This document shows, piece after piece, positions 44,685 through 53,039 of a stretch of 64,000 bases of DNA (the first letter of the stretch is position 1; each line of letters starts with the position of its first letter). The notes beneath the pieces were generated by a model. It was not told where the DNA came from. It did no database searches and saw nothing but the letters and a program-made list of their open reading frames with translations. This DNA is from Pseudophaeobacter arcticus DSM 23566 (GTDB lineage: Bacteria > Pseudomonadota > Alphaproteobacteria > Rhodobacterales > Rhodobacteraceae). The position numbers and the translations under genes were made by a program. The stretch spans positions 3,209,057 to 3,273,056 of the forward strand of contig NZ_KI421507.1 of NCBI RefSeq assembly GCF_000473205.1. Direction: 5' to 3'.

Positions 44685-45023
44685 ATGAACAAGCAGATCG
44701 ACCCACAGATCGACCCACAGACCGAGATCGAACTCCAGGCCGCCGCCTTTCGCCGCTTGCAAAAGCACCTGATGGAAGACCGCACCGATGTGCAGAACAT
44801 CGACATGATGAACCTGGCAGGGTTTTGTCGCAACTGCCTGAGCCGCTGGTATCAGGAAGCCGCCAATGAACGCGGCATCGAAATGGGCAAAGTGGAAGCC
44901 CGCGAGATCTACTATGGCATGACCATGGATGAGTGGAAAACCACCTACCAAACCGAGGCCAGCCCGGAAAAACAGGCCAAATTCGAAGTCGCCTTCAAAG
45001 AGAACGTGACTGATAAGAGCTAG
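44685..45023 (+). CDS. DUF1244 protein
   Basis: A 112-residue protein with the DUF1244 core AAAFRRLQKHLMEDRTDVQNIDMMNLAGFCRNCLSRWY and GIEMGKVEAREIYYGM. Function unknown. CAGGAG precedes the ATG. The N-terminus contains a 12-bp in-frame duplication (CAGATCGACCCA twice, giving QIDPQIDPQ), a small length polymorphism candidate. Confidence 0.88.
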   Translation: MNKQIDPQIDPQTEIELQAAAFRRLQKHLMEDRTDVQNIDMMNLAGFCRNCLSRWYQEAANERGIEMGKVEAREIYYGMTMDEWKTTYQTEASPEKQAKFEVAFKENVTDKS

Positions 45024-45151
45024 GGGAAAGCGCCCCTTTGCACCAATCCACTGGCGCGGTCGCACACAGCTCCTGTGCGGCCAGGGACATGTAAACGGGA
45101 GTGGGCGGGGCCTAGGTTGTCGGCACAGGTTGATCATCCCGGAGAAGACCC

Positions 45152-45985
45152 ATGCCCCAGGCCACGCCCCAGCCCACCGTCAAAATACCCACCGCCAAAA
45201 TGCCCAGCTATTTCATTTCTCACGGGGGTGGCCCCTGGCCCTGGATTCCCGATTGGCGGGCTCAGTTCGCGCCACTAGAAGCCTCCCTCGCCGACATGCC
45301 CACACAATTGCCAGACCGCCCCAAGGCCGTGCTGATGATCTCTGGCCACTGGGAAAGCGATTGTTTTGCGGTCATATCCGCCGCCAGGCCGCCAATGGTT
45401 TATGACTATTCCGGCTTCCCAGCCGAAACCTATGAGATCACCTACCCAGCCCCCGGCGCGCCAGATCTCGCCAAACGCGTCGCGGATCTCATCGAACAGG
45501 CGGGGCTGCCCAGCAGATTGGATCCGGAAATGGGGTTTGACCACGGCTGTTTTGTCCCCATGGCCGTCATGTATCCCGAGGCCGATATCCCCCTGTTTCA
45601 GGTCTCCCTGCGCCATGGTTATGACCCGGAACAGCATTTCAGGTTGGGCCGAGCCCTGGCGCCGCTGCGCGACGAAGGCGTTCTGATCATCGGCTCCGGG
45701 CTCAGCTATCACAACCTCGGTCTGTTTGGCCCCGCTGCCAAACAGCCCTCGCTGCAGTTCGATGCCTGGCTCGACGCGACTCTGGCCCTGCCTCAACCGG
45801 CGCGCACCGCTGCGCTGCTGGACTGGGAGCAAGCGCCCGCAGCCCGAATATGCCATGCCAAAGAAGACCACTTTGCACCGATCTTTGCCGCCCTGGGTGC
45901 AGCCGAAGACGCGCAGGCACTGCGGATCTATCACCAAGATGGCATCTTTGGTGGCGTAACCGCCTCTGGCTATCGCTTCGGCTGA
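45152..45985 (+). CDS. Extradiol ring-cleavage dioxygenase, DODA type
   Basis: A 277-residue class III extradiol dioxygenase-like protein. It has ISHGGGPWPW, SGHWESDC, MGFDHGCFVPMAVMYP and GSGLSYHNLG, providing the histidines that bind metal in the 4,5-DOPA dioxygenase (YgiD) family. GGAGAAG precedes the ATG. The natural substrate is unknown; these enzymes open catechol rings. Confidence 0.88.
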   Translation: MPQATPQPTVKIPTAKMPSYFISHGGGPWPWIPDWRAQFAPLEASLADMPTQLPDRPKAVLMISGHWESDCFAVISAARPPMVYDYSGFPAETYEITYPAPGAPDLAKRVADLIEQAGLPSRLDPEMGFDHGCFVPMAVMYPEADIPLFQVSLRHGYDPEQHFRLGRALAPLRDEGVLIIGSGLSYHNLGLFGPAAKQPSLQFDAWLDATLALPQPARTAALLDWEQAPAARICHAKEDHFAPIFAALGAAEDAQALRIYHQDGIFGGVTASGYRFG

Positions 45986-46036
45986 CCTCACCGGGTCCAT
46001 TTTGGCCTCTGGCCCCTCTAGGGAGGCGGTCGCCTT

Positions 46037-46822
46037 TCAGCCTCTGATGTGGGGCGCGATGCTGTCGGCCGCCTCAATAATATAGGGCAGGATCTCCTGC
46101 TCGATTTTCTCGATACTCCACATCCGGGTTGAAACCGAACATTGAATGGCGGCAAAGGCCTGGCCATTTGGTCCCTTGATGGGGGCCGCAATACCGGTCT
46201 GGGACAGGATCGACTGATCCTGCGTCATTGCAAACCCGTTGGCCTCTGCTTCGTCGACGATCTTGACGATACTGTCGCGATCCATGTTTGTGCGCGGTGT
46301 CATTTGCGGCAGCGGCCATGTTGCGATCATTTTGTCGCGCGTCTCCTTGGGCAGGGTCGACAAAACGGCACGTCCCGCCGCAGAGCTCAGGGCGGGCAAC
46401 CGACGGCCAACAATTGTCGACGCAAATTGGCCACTGCGGCCGGGAACCCGGCTGACATAAAGAATGTGATCCCCCGACAATTCAGCAAGGTTCACGGTTG
46501 CATCCAGCTGGTGCGATAATTCAATCAGCTTGGGCATGGCCAGCCGAACCAGAGGGTTCGACCAGAAATAGGCATAGGCCATCTCCAGCCAGGCATGTGA
46601 CGGCCGATAGCGTTTGGTCGCCGGATCTTTGTCCAGCATGCCTTCCAGGTGCAGGGTATTTGCCAGCCGCTGCGCGGCGCTTTTCTCCAAACCGGTTCGT
46701 TTCACCAGCTCACTCAGGGACAGTTCGGTCGCGGTTTCATCAAAGGCGCGCAGAATTCTGAGCCCCTTGGCCAAAGAGCCTACATAAAGAGTGTTTTGTT
46801 TTTCAGGCACTTGAGCCGGCAT
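46037..46822 (-). CDS. IclR-family transcriptional regulator of the malonate operon
   Basis: A 261-residue IclR protein: winged-helix N-terminus (LYVGSLAKGLRILRAFDETATELSLSELVKRTGLEKSAAQRLANTL) and an IclR effector domain (LVRLAMPKLIELSHQLDATVNLAELSGDHILYVSRVPG). The ATG at 46822 gives the normal length. It is divergent from the M20-matA-matB operon across an AT-rich gap and is its likely regulator; the effector may be malonate or a malonyl compound, by inference. Confidence 0.88.
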   Translation of the reverse strand: MPAQVPEKQNTLYVGSLAKGLRILRAFDETATELSLSELVKRTGLEKSAAQRLANTLHLEGMLDKDPATKRYRPSHAWLEMAYAYFWSNPLVRLAMPKLIELSHQLDATVNLAELSGDHILYVSRVPGRSGQFASTIVGRRLPALSSAAGRAVLSTLPKETRDKMIATWPLPQMTPRTNMDRDSIVKIVDEAEANGFAMTQDQSILSQTGIAAPIKGPNGQAFAAIQCSVSTRMWSIEKIEQEILPYIIEAADSIAPHIRG

Positions 46823-47301
46823 AGCGAGGCTTCTTTTGGTTGGGGCAAATTTTGCTTGACGCAACAGATTATATAAAGAGTATTTTGGATAATAAATGAT
46901 ACTTAGCATTATAATATAATACAACAAAAATCCAACGTCCCTGCCGGGAGCGATCAATGAAAACCGCCGAAAAGATTGACGACTTTACCCTATGTATCCA
47001 TCTCAAAGCGACCTTGCTGGACTCGGTGCTGACACCGCAACCGGACATGGAGGTCCCCGACACTCATCCTGGCATCGCCTTTGCCCCCCCGATTGCCCCC
47101 CCCTCTCGGGCCGTCATTTCCATCCACGCAGTACAGCGGCAAGCGGCCGATGCAAGACGACCACCCCAGTGAGGCAGTTCACGTCACATAGTCGCATAAA
47201 ATGTCGCCTGCATGATCCCCATTCTGCCATGCCGTCAAATGAACCGGCATGATGCGCCGCCCTTTGCACCACCAGCAGACCAAGAAACGGAAACAGCCTA
47301 A
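46823..47301. promoter_or_regulatory. IclR / M20 intergenic region with AT-rich promoter zone
   Basis: The gap of about 480 bp holds a strongly AT-rich core at 46870-46930, unlike its surroundings. Two overlapping TATAAT hexamers (46911-46916 and 46916-46921) could serve the rightward operon; on the reverse strand the same block also offers a TATAAT for iclR. An AGTAT/ATACT pair (46880-46884 and 46900-46904) could be part of an IclR operator. Confidence 0.45.
46957..47172 (+). other. Small open frame of doubtful status in the IclR/M20 gap
   Basis: A 71-codon frame starting MKTAEKIDDFTLCIHLKATL with GGGAG placed 7 bases before the ATG and a promoter-like block upstream. The second half is proline-rich and not protein-like. 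It may be a short leader gene or the remnant of a deleted gene such as a transporter. No family recognised. Confidence 0.25.
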
Positions 47302-48526
47302 ATGACCCGTAATGACGCCCTAAACCAAGCGACCGAGTATTTTGAAACCGGGCGGCTGCAGTCCGATCTGGCCGCACTGGTGGCCTATCGCAGTGAAAGC
47401 CAGAACCCGGATCAGGCTCTGGTGCTGGATCAATACCTGCAGGAAGCCATTCAACCCCGGCTTGAGGCCATGGGCTTTATCTGTACGATTCACCAAAACC
47501 CAAGTTCAAAGATCGCCGGAGGCCCATTATTGCTAGGGGTACGGATCGAAGACCCCAGCCTGCCGACAGTGCTGACCTATGGCCATGGCGATGTGATCTG
47601 GGGGCAGGAAGGCGAATGGCGCGACGGGCTCACCCCGTTTGAGCTGACCGAAGAGGATGACCGTCTGTATGGCCGTGGGACGGCCGATAACAAGGTGCAG
47701 CATCTGGTCAATATCGCGGCGCTTGAATCTGTTCTGGCCGTGCGCGGCAAGCTTGGCTTTAACGTCAAAATCGTCCTGGAAATGAGCGAAGAAATCGGCT
47801 CGCCTGGCCTGGCCGAAATGATGGACAAGCACCGGGACACTATGGCGGCGGATGTTCTGATTGCCTCTGACGGACCACGACTAAGCGCCGAGCGACCCAC
47901 AATGTTCATGGGCGCACGCGGCGGAATCAGCTTTGATCTGGTGGTGGATCTGCGCAAAGGCGCGCATCATTCAGGCAATTGGGGCGGGCTGCTGGCTGAT
48001 CCCGCTATCATCCTGGCCCAGGCTTTGGCCAGCATCACTGATGCACGCGGCCAGTTGCAGATCCCCGAATGGCGCCCGACAAGCCTGACCCCAAAAATAC
48101 GCGAAGCCCTGCGTGATTTGCCCGTGGGCACCGACAAGGAACCCACCGTCGACACCGATTGGGGTGAAGCAGGCCTAACGCCAGCCGAACGCGCCTATGG
48201 CTGGAACAGTTTTACGATCCTGGCGATGAAAGCAGGACTCCCCGAAGCCCCGGTCAATGCCATCGCCCCAATGGCCTGGGCGCGGTGTCAGCTGCGCTAT
48301 GTGGTTGGCACCGACATTGAACAAACGCTCCCGGCCCTGCGGCGCCACCTGGATGCAAAAGGATTCGACAAGGTTCAGATCAGACCTTTGGACAAAGCCG
48401 TGTTTGGTGCCACCCGGTTAGACCCCGACCACCCTTGGGTGACCTATGTGCAGGCCTCTCTCAAGGAGACAACGGGCAAGGATCCGCATGTTCTGCCCAA
48501 TCTGGCCGGGTCGCTGCCCAATGACT
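47302..48526 (+). pseudogene. M20-family metallopeptidase, 5' part (split by the IS element)
   Basis: 408 intact codons of a dimetal M20/dipeptidase-like hydrolase: VLTYGHGDVIWGQ (first metal His-Asp), LYGRGTADNKVQHL, VLEMSEEIGSPGL (catalytic Glu), IASDGPRL and GAHHSGNWGG. The frame breaks at SLPND, where the insertion sequence begins; ribosomes would read about 68 foreign codons to a stop at 48729. Joined to 49883-50058 it makes 466 residues, normal for the family. It led the M20-matA-matB operon; the amide it cleaves may release malonate, by inference. Confidence 0.9.
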
Positions 48527-48529
48527 TCT

Positions 48530-48544
48530 GTGGGTGGCTCCTGC
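48530..48544 (+). repeat. Subterminal inverted repeat, transposase 3' side
   Basis: GTGGGTGGCTCCTGC, exact reverse complement of 49861-49875. Confidence 0.95.
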
Positions 48545-48778
48545 ATTGCAAGCGTTTTCTGTCGGTATTTGCGGTCATTTTCGTCAGTACTGTCGTCTGT
48601 CCGGCCTGTTTATGTTTTGGCATTGCCTCCACTGGCCCTAATGAATTCCGCGAGCGAGGTTCCAATCGGCTTATCGACCTCAGAGGGCCGCAGCCATTCC
48701 CGGAGTGTCCTTGCTCTTGGTTGACTTAAGTCCGCATCATTACTTCAACGTCTTGCATCTGGTAGGCAGTCGGCGCGG
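48545..48778 (-). ncRNA. Predicted bridge-RNA region of the IS1111-type element
   Basis: A 234-nt non-coding segment between the transposase stop and the inverted repeat. IS110-family recombinases are guided by a structured bridge RNA encoded in a non-coding end; in the IS1111 subgroup this is the end downstream of the recombinase. Only position and length support the call here; no fold was computed. A loose match to the target is visible: CCCTAATGA at 48636-48644 against CCCAATGAC at the junction (48517-48525). Confidence 0.45.
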
Positions 48779-49798
48779 TTAGAACGCGGGCTGCCTGTAT
48801 TCCTGTTTCTTTGTGAGCATCGCCCAGATGGAACGCGCTGCCTTGTTCGCCATCGCGACGGTTGCCAGCCGGAACGGTTTCTCCGCGATGATCTTCGCCG
48901 TCCACAGATCGACTTTTTCAGGTGAGCGCTTCGCCATTACGGCGCGAGACGTCATGCCCACGACCAGAAGCTTGCGAATGTAGCGGTCGCCAGCCTTTGT
49001 GATCTTGCCCAATCGCTCCTTGCCGCCGCTGGATTTGTTGAGCGGGGTCAGCCCCAGCCAAGCCGCTAGATCGCGCCCGGTGCGGAATTGTTTTGCGTCC
49101 CCGATCGTAGCGACAATGGCCGATGCTGTTATTGGCCCAATTCCTGGCATGCGCATCAATCTGCGCGCATTAGCATTTAGCAGAGCATGTTGCTCGATCA
49201 TCTTGGAATAGCCAGAGATGCGTTCGTTCAGGCCGATGAATTGGTAGCACTGTATCCCGAGCATCCCGTTCGCGATCTCAGGCATGTCCGGGTGATCACC
49301 GTCAAGGTGGCGCTTCGCAAAGGCCGTTACCGCTTCGATCCCGATAGGCAAGATATGCCCGAACTCGCGCAACAGGCTGCGGATCATATTGGCCAGCTGG
49401 GTGCGCTGCCGGACTGCCAGATCCCGCGTGCGGTGGATCGATAGAATAGCCTGTTGATCCTCGGTCTTGATCTCGACAAAGCGCATCGTCGGGCGCCTGA
49501 CGGCTTCGCAAATTGCCTCCGCGTCCACCGCATCTGTCTTTCCGCGTTTGACATAAGGCTTTACATAGTTCGCAGGCATCAACCTGACATCGTGACCAAG
49601 TTTGCGCAGTGTGCGCCCCCAATGGTGCGCTGATCCACAGGCCTCCATTCCGACCATACAAGGCGGCAGCGTCTCGAAGAACGCCAATAGCTTCGCACGC
49701 TTGATCGCCTTGTTGAAGATCACGCGACCATTCTCGGAAATACCGTGAACTTGAAAAACATCCTTGGCCAAATCTAGGCCGACTGTCTTAACTGTCAT
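48779..49798 (-). CDS. IS110-family (IS1111 type) transposase
   Basis: A 339-residue recombinase, intact. The N-terminal RuvC-like DEDD domain shows Asp9 (GLDLAK), Glu52 (MEACGSAHHW), Asp89 and Asp92 (KTDAVDAE). The C-terminal Tnp domain contains the helix-hairpin-helix RLMRMPGIGPITASAIVATIGDA and the conserved serine region LNKSSGGKERLGKITKAGD (Ser256/257). This combination is specific to the IS110 family. It is encoded opposite to the gene it interrupts. The ATG at 49798 is immediately preceded by a partial copy of the inverted-repeat sequence (GGAGCCACCC). Confidence 0.95.
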   Translation of the reverse strand: MTVKTVGLDLAKDVFQVHGISENGRVIFNKAIKRAKLLAFFETLPPCMVGMEACGSAHHWGRTLRKLGHDVRLMPANYVKPYVKRGKTDAVDAEAICEAVRRPTMRFVEIKTEDQQAILSIHRTRDLAVRQRTQLANMIRSLLREFGHILPIGIEAVTAFAKRHLDGDHPDMPEIANGMLGIQCYQFIGLNERISGYSKMIEQHALLNANARRLMRMPGIGPITASAIVATIGDAKQFRTGRDLAAWLGLTPLNKSSGGKERLGKITKAGDRYIRKLLVVGMTSRAVMAKRSPEKVDLWTAKIIAEKPFRLATVAMANKAARSIWAMLTKKQEYRQPAF

Positions 49799-49860
49799 TG
49801 GGTGGCTCCTTTCCTAGCAGTTGATGATAATTGCACTTTGGCACATTCGATGCCGGTGGA

Positions 49861-49875
49861 GCAGGAGCCACCCAC
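49861..49875 (+). repeat. Subterminal inverted repeat, transposase 5' side
   Basis: GCAGGAGCCACCCAC, exact reverse complement of 48530-48544; 7 bp separate it from the inferred element end. Confidence 0.95.
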
Positions 49876-49882
49876 CTCATCC

Positions 49883-50058
49883 GCTTTGCCGATGTTCTGG
49901 GCCTGCCAACCATCTGGATTCCGCACAGCTATCTGGGCTGCAACCAACACGCCCCGGATGAGCACGTCCTGAAATCTGTTTGTCGCGAAGCCATGCAGGT
50001 TATGGCAGGCTTGTTCTGGGATATCGGAACCCGTGCCCCTGACCGCGCAACTTCATAA
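49883..50058 (+). pseudogene. M20-family metallopeptidase, 3' part
   Basis: The continuation of the interrupted gene: FADVLGLPTIWIPHSYLGCNQHAPDEHVL, which carries the C-terminal metal-binding His of the M20 active site (QHAPDEH), and the terminal helix to the stop at 50058. It cannot be expressed as part of the enzyme while the element is present. The matA start is 9 bp downstream. Confidence 0.9.
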
Positions 50059-50067
50059 AGGTGATCC

Positions 50068-51348
50068 ATGACCCTACTAGCCGACCTTTTGGCAACTATC
50101 TTTGACAGACGCGCTGCCAGTGTGACAACCGGCAGCTATGACGACAGTTCCTTGTTGGAAATGGTCGATGCCCTGATGGTGACCCGCAGCGAAACCCAGG
50201 TGCTTGGCTTGGCACGCGAGATCCTGGCGCGGTTTCCTAAACTCACCGATGAGCAAAAGCTTGCGTTTTTCAGGCATCTGGCCCTCGGCATGGACATTGA
50301 TCCCCAGGCGGTGCGCGCTGCCCTGAACGCCTATGAGGCGGCGCCTTCTCAATCCACCTACCGCGCCTTTCTGGCCGCTGCTGAACCCCAAAGGCAAGAG
50401 CTGGTGCGGAGGTTAAACCAGGCACCAAATGCAACCGCCGCTCTGGTCCATATGCGCACAGACCTGCTGCGCCTGGGACGTGATGATGCCACCTTGTCGG
50501 CCATTGATTTGGACTTTCGGCATTTGTTTGTCTCTTGGTTCAACCGTGGGTTTCTGGTTCTGCGGCCCATCAGCTGGGAAAGCCCGGCCCATATTCTGGA
50601 AAAAGTGATCGCCTATGAAGCGGTGCATGAAATCCAAAGCTGGGATGACCTGCGCCGCAGACTGGCCCCCGAGGACCGGCGCTGCTTTGCCTTTTTCCAC
50701 CCCGCCATGCCGGACGAGCCGTTGATTTTTGTCGAAGTCGCCCTGACCAAAGGCCGTGCCTCCTCGATCCAGGCCTTGCTCAGCGAGGACCGCACCCCCA
50801 TTGCTGCCAGTGACGCGGATACGGCGGTTTTTTATTCGATCTCCAATTGCCAACCCGGCCTTGCCCAGATCTCTTTTGGCAGTTCCCTGATCAAACAGGT
50901 GGCAACAGATCTTGCGGCGGAACAGGACGGGCTAAAAACCTTTGTGACCCTGTCCCCGATGCCCGGGTTGCGCAAATGGTCCGACCAGATCGGTGCGCCC
51001 TGGGATCCTGACACCCCCGAGACCATGCAGGGATTGGCGGCGCATTATCTGGTCAACGCCAAGCGGGATGATGGCCTGCCCTTTGATCCTGTCGCGCGCT
51101 TCCATCTTGGCAATGGCGCTGTGATTTCAGACATTTATCCAACTGGCGACCAATCTCCCAAGGGATTGGAGCAATCCGGCGGCGTGATGGTCAGCTATTA
51201 TTACGATCTGGCCAAGGTGACTGCCAACCAAGAACATTACATCGCAACCAAAGACGTACAGGCCCTGCCATCCGTCAAGACCCTGGCGAAAGCGACGGCG
51301 GGTACCATCGGCACAAATGAGACCCCATTACATGGTCAATCAACATGA
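50068..51348 (+). CDS. matA: Malonyl-CoA decarboxylase
   Basis: A 426-residue enzyme converting malonyl-CoA to acetyl-CoA and CO2. It has the helical N-terminal domain and the GNAT-like catalytic domain with AVHEIQSWDDLRRRLAPEDRRCFAFFHP, FYSISNCQPGLAQISFG and RFHLGNGAVI (catalytic region). AAAGGTG lies before the ATG. It is second gene of the interrupted operon and overlaps matB by four bases (ATGA at 51345). The upstream insertion sequence may reduce its transcription. Confidence 0.93.
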   Translation: MTLLADLLATIFDRRAASVTTGSYDDSSLLEMVDALMVTRSETQVLGLAREILARFPKLTDEQKLAFFRHLALGMDIDPQAVRAALNAYEAAPSQSTYRAFLAAAEPQRQELVRRLNQAPNATAALVHMRTDLLRLGRDDATLSAIDLDFRHLFVSWFNRGFLVLRPISWESPAHILEKVIAYEAVHEIQSWDDLRRRLAPEDRRCFAFFHPAMPDEPLIFVEVALTKGRASSIQALLSEDRTPIAASDADTAVFYSISNCQPGLAQISFGSSLIKQVATDLAAEQDGLKTFVTLSPMPGLRKWSDQIGAPWDPDTPETMQGLAAHYLVNAKRDDGLPFDPVARFHLGNGAVISDIYPTGDQSPKGLEQSGGVMVSYYYDLAKVTANQEHYIATKDVQALPSVKTLAKATAGTIGTNETPLHGQST

Positions 51349-52844
51349 CTAATCCACTTTATGATACTCTGTTCGGCCGTCACGCCGGGCAATCCACCCC
51401 GTTCCTGCAACTGTTGGATGGCACTTGCCTAACCCATGACAGCTTTTTGGCCATGGCCTCCCAGATCGCCCATGTTTTTGCAGACAAAGGCCTGTCGCCA
51501 GGGGATCGCGTTGCCGTACAGGTAGATAAATCGCCGGAATGCCTTGCGATTTATGCCGCTTGCGCGCAGGCGGGTCTGGTGTTTTTGCCGCTCAACACCG
51601 CCTATACCGCCAGCGAAGTGCAGTATTTCTTTGCAGACAGCGGTGCGGCCCTGATCATCTGCGCCAGCCGCTCCCAGCCGCTGATCCAAGCGATGGCGGA
51701 TGAACTGGATGCGGCGGTGCTGACGCTGGATGCCGATGGCTCGGGGTCTTTGATGGATCACGCCCGCAGCAGGCCCACGACATTGGCCCCGGTCAAGCGC
51801 AGCCCCAGTGATCTGGCCGCATTGCTCTATACATCGGGGACAACCGGGCGCTCCAAGGGCGCAATGCTGAGCCAGGAAAACCTGTTGTCCAATGCCCAGG
51901 TCCTGGCCGCCGAGTGGCAATTCACCAACCAGGACATCCTGCTGCACGCCTTGCCGATCTTTCACACCCACGGCTTGTTTGTTGCGGCCAATGTGACGCT
52001 TATTGCCGGCGGCAGCATGGTGTTTATGCCCAAATTCGATCTCGATACCATGATCAGCTGGATGCCGCGCGCCACCTGCCTGATGGGGGTGCCAACCTTT
52101 TACACCCGCCTGCTGCAAGATGCCCGGTTCAACCGCGATCTGACGGCGCATATGCGGCTGTTCATCTCCGGTTCCGCTCCGCTCCTGGCCGAGACCCATA
52201 TCCAGTTCGAAGAGCGCACCGGCCACCGTATCCTTGAGCGCTATGGTATGACGGAAACCAATATGAACACGTCAAATCCCTATAGTGGCGAACGTCGTGC
52301 GGGCACTGTTGGCTTTCCACTGCCCGGCGTCGAGCTGAAGATAACCAATCCCGACACCGGCGCCGCCCTCCCCCAGGGCGAGATTGGTCAAATCGAAGTG
52401 CGCGGGACAAATGTCTTTCAGGGCTATTGGCAAATGCCGGACAAGACGGCCGCTGAACTGCGCGCTGATGGCTTTTTCATCACCGGAGATCTGGGCCAGA
52501 TCGACAGCGACGGCTATCTGCACATCGTCGGGCGCAACAAAGACCTGATCATCTCGGGCGGGTACAATATTTACCCCAAGGAAATAGAGCTGCTGCTTGA
52601 TGATCAGCCTGATGTACTGGAAAGCGCGGTCATCGGCGTGCCACATGCGGATTTTGGGGAATCGGTGATTGGCATTCTGGTGCCAAAGCCGGGGAAAACA
52701 CCCGATATTTCTGCAATCAAGCTCTCTGTCAGCGCAGCACTCGCAGGTTTCAAACAGCCCCGCAAATTGATCATTGTGGATGAACTGCCGCGCAATGCCA
52801 TGGGCAAAGTCCAAAAGAACATTCTGCGTGACAGGTTTTCCTGA
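51345..52844 (+). CDS. matB: Malonyl-CoA synthetase
   Basis: A 499-residue acyl-CoA synthetase of the MatB group. It shows the adenylate-forming motifs LLYTSGTTGRSKGAMLS (about residues 160-176), YGMTETNMNTSNPY (about 300), GFFITGDLGQID, GRNKDLIISGGYNIYPKEIE and the C-terminal lysine in NAMGKVQKN. The product of matB is the substrate of matA, so the pair converts malonate to acetyl-CoA. No MatC-type or TRAP malonate carrier is adjacent. Confidence 0.92.
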   Translation: MTNPLYDTLFGRHAGQSTPFLQLLDGTCLTHDSFLAMASQIAHVFADKGLSPGDRVAVQVDKSPECLAIYAACAQAGLVFLPLNTAYTASEVQYFFADSGAALIICASRSQPLIQAMADELDAAVLTLDADGSGSLMDHARSRPTTLAPVKRSPSDLAALLYTSGTTGRSKGAMLSQENLLSNAQVLAAEWQFTNQDILLHALPIFHTHGLFVAANVTLIAGGSMVFMPKFDLDTMISWMPRATCLMGVPTFYTRLLQDARFNRDLTAHMRLFISGSAPLLAETHIQFEERTGHRILERYGMTETNMNTSNPYSGERRAGTVGFPLPGVELKITNPDTGAALPQGEIGQIEVRGTNVFQGYWQMPDKTAAELRADGFFITGDLGQIDSDGYLHIVGRNKDLIISGGYNIYPKEIELLLDDQPDVLESAVIGVPHADFGESVIGILVPKPGKTPDISAIKLSVSAALAGFKQPRKLIIVDELPRNAMGKVQKNILRDRFS

Positions 52845-52946
52845 AGGCCCGCCTCTCGCAGGTGCACTGCCAGGGGGACCACACCTAAATCGCGCGGACC
52901 ACAACGGATGCTGCCCCCGCGCTGACATGTCAGGCTCAATAAAGAA

Positions 52947-52971
52947 GGCCCCGCCAGATGCTGGCGGGGCC
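52947..52971. terminator. Strong hairpin between convergent matB and dat
   Basis: GGCCCCGCCAG-ATG-CTGGCGGGGCC is a perfect 11-bp hairpin. The reverse-strand flank is TTCTTTATT, so it serves dat best and may also stop matB transcripts. Confidence 0.8.
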
Positions 52972-53039
52972 ATATTCTAAAATCCAACATGCGCCATCAG
53001 CTGGCGCAGGGCCGCAAAATTGCGGTCTGTTCGTCAGAC

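Larger units (their letters stand above)
48527..49882 (-). mobile_element. IS110-family insertion sequence, IS1111 type
   Basis: About 1356 bp with one transposase gene and no target duplication. Subterminal inverted repeats GTGGGTGGCTCCTGC / GCAGGAGCCACCCAC lie at 48530-48544 and 49861-49875. If 7 bp extend past the transposase-5' repeat and 3 bp past the other, as described for IS1111 elements, the ends fall at 49882 and 48527. Removing this segment restores SLPND-C-FADVLGLP in frame. Neighbouring one-base shifts of both ends also restore the frame. The long non-coding end follows the transposase, as in the IS1111 subgroup. Confidence 0.88.
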
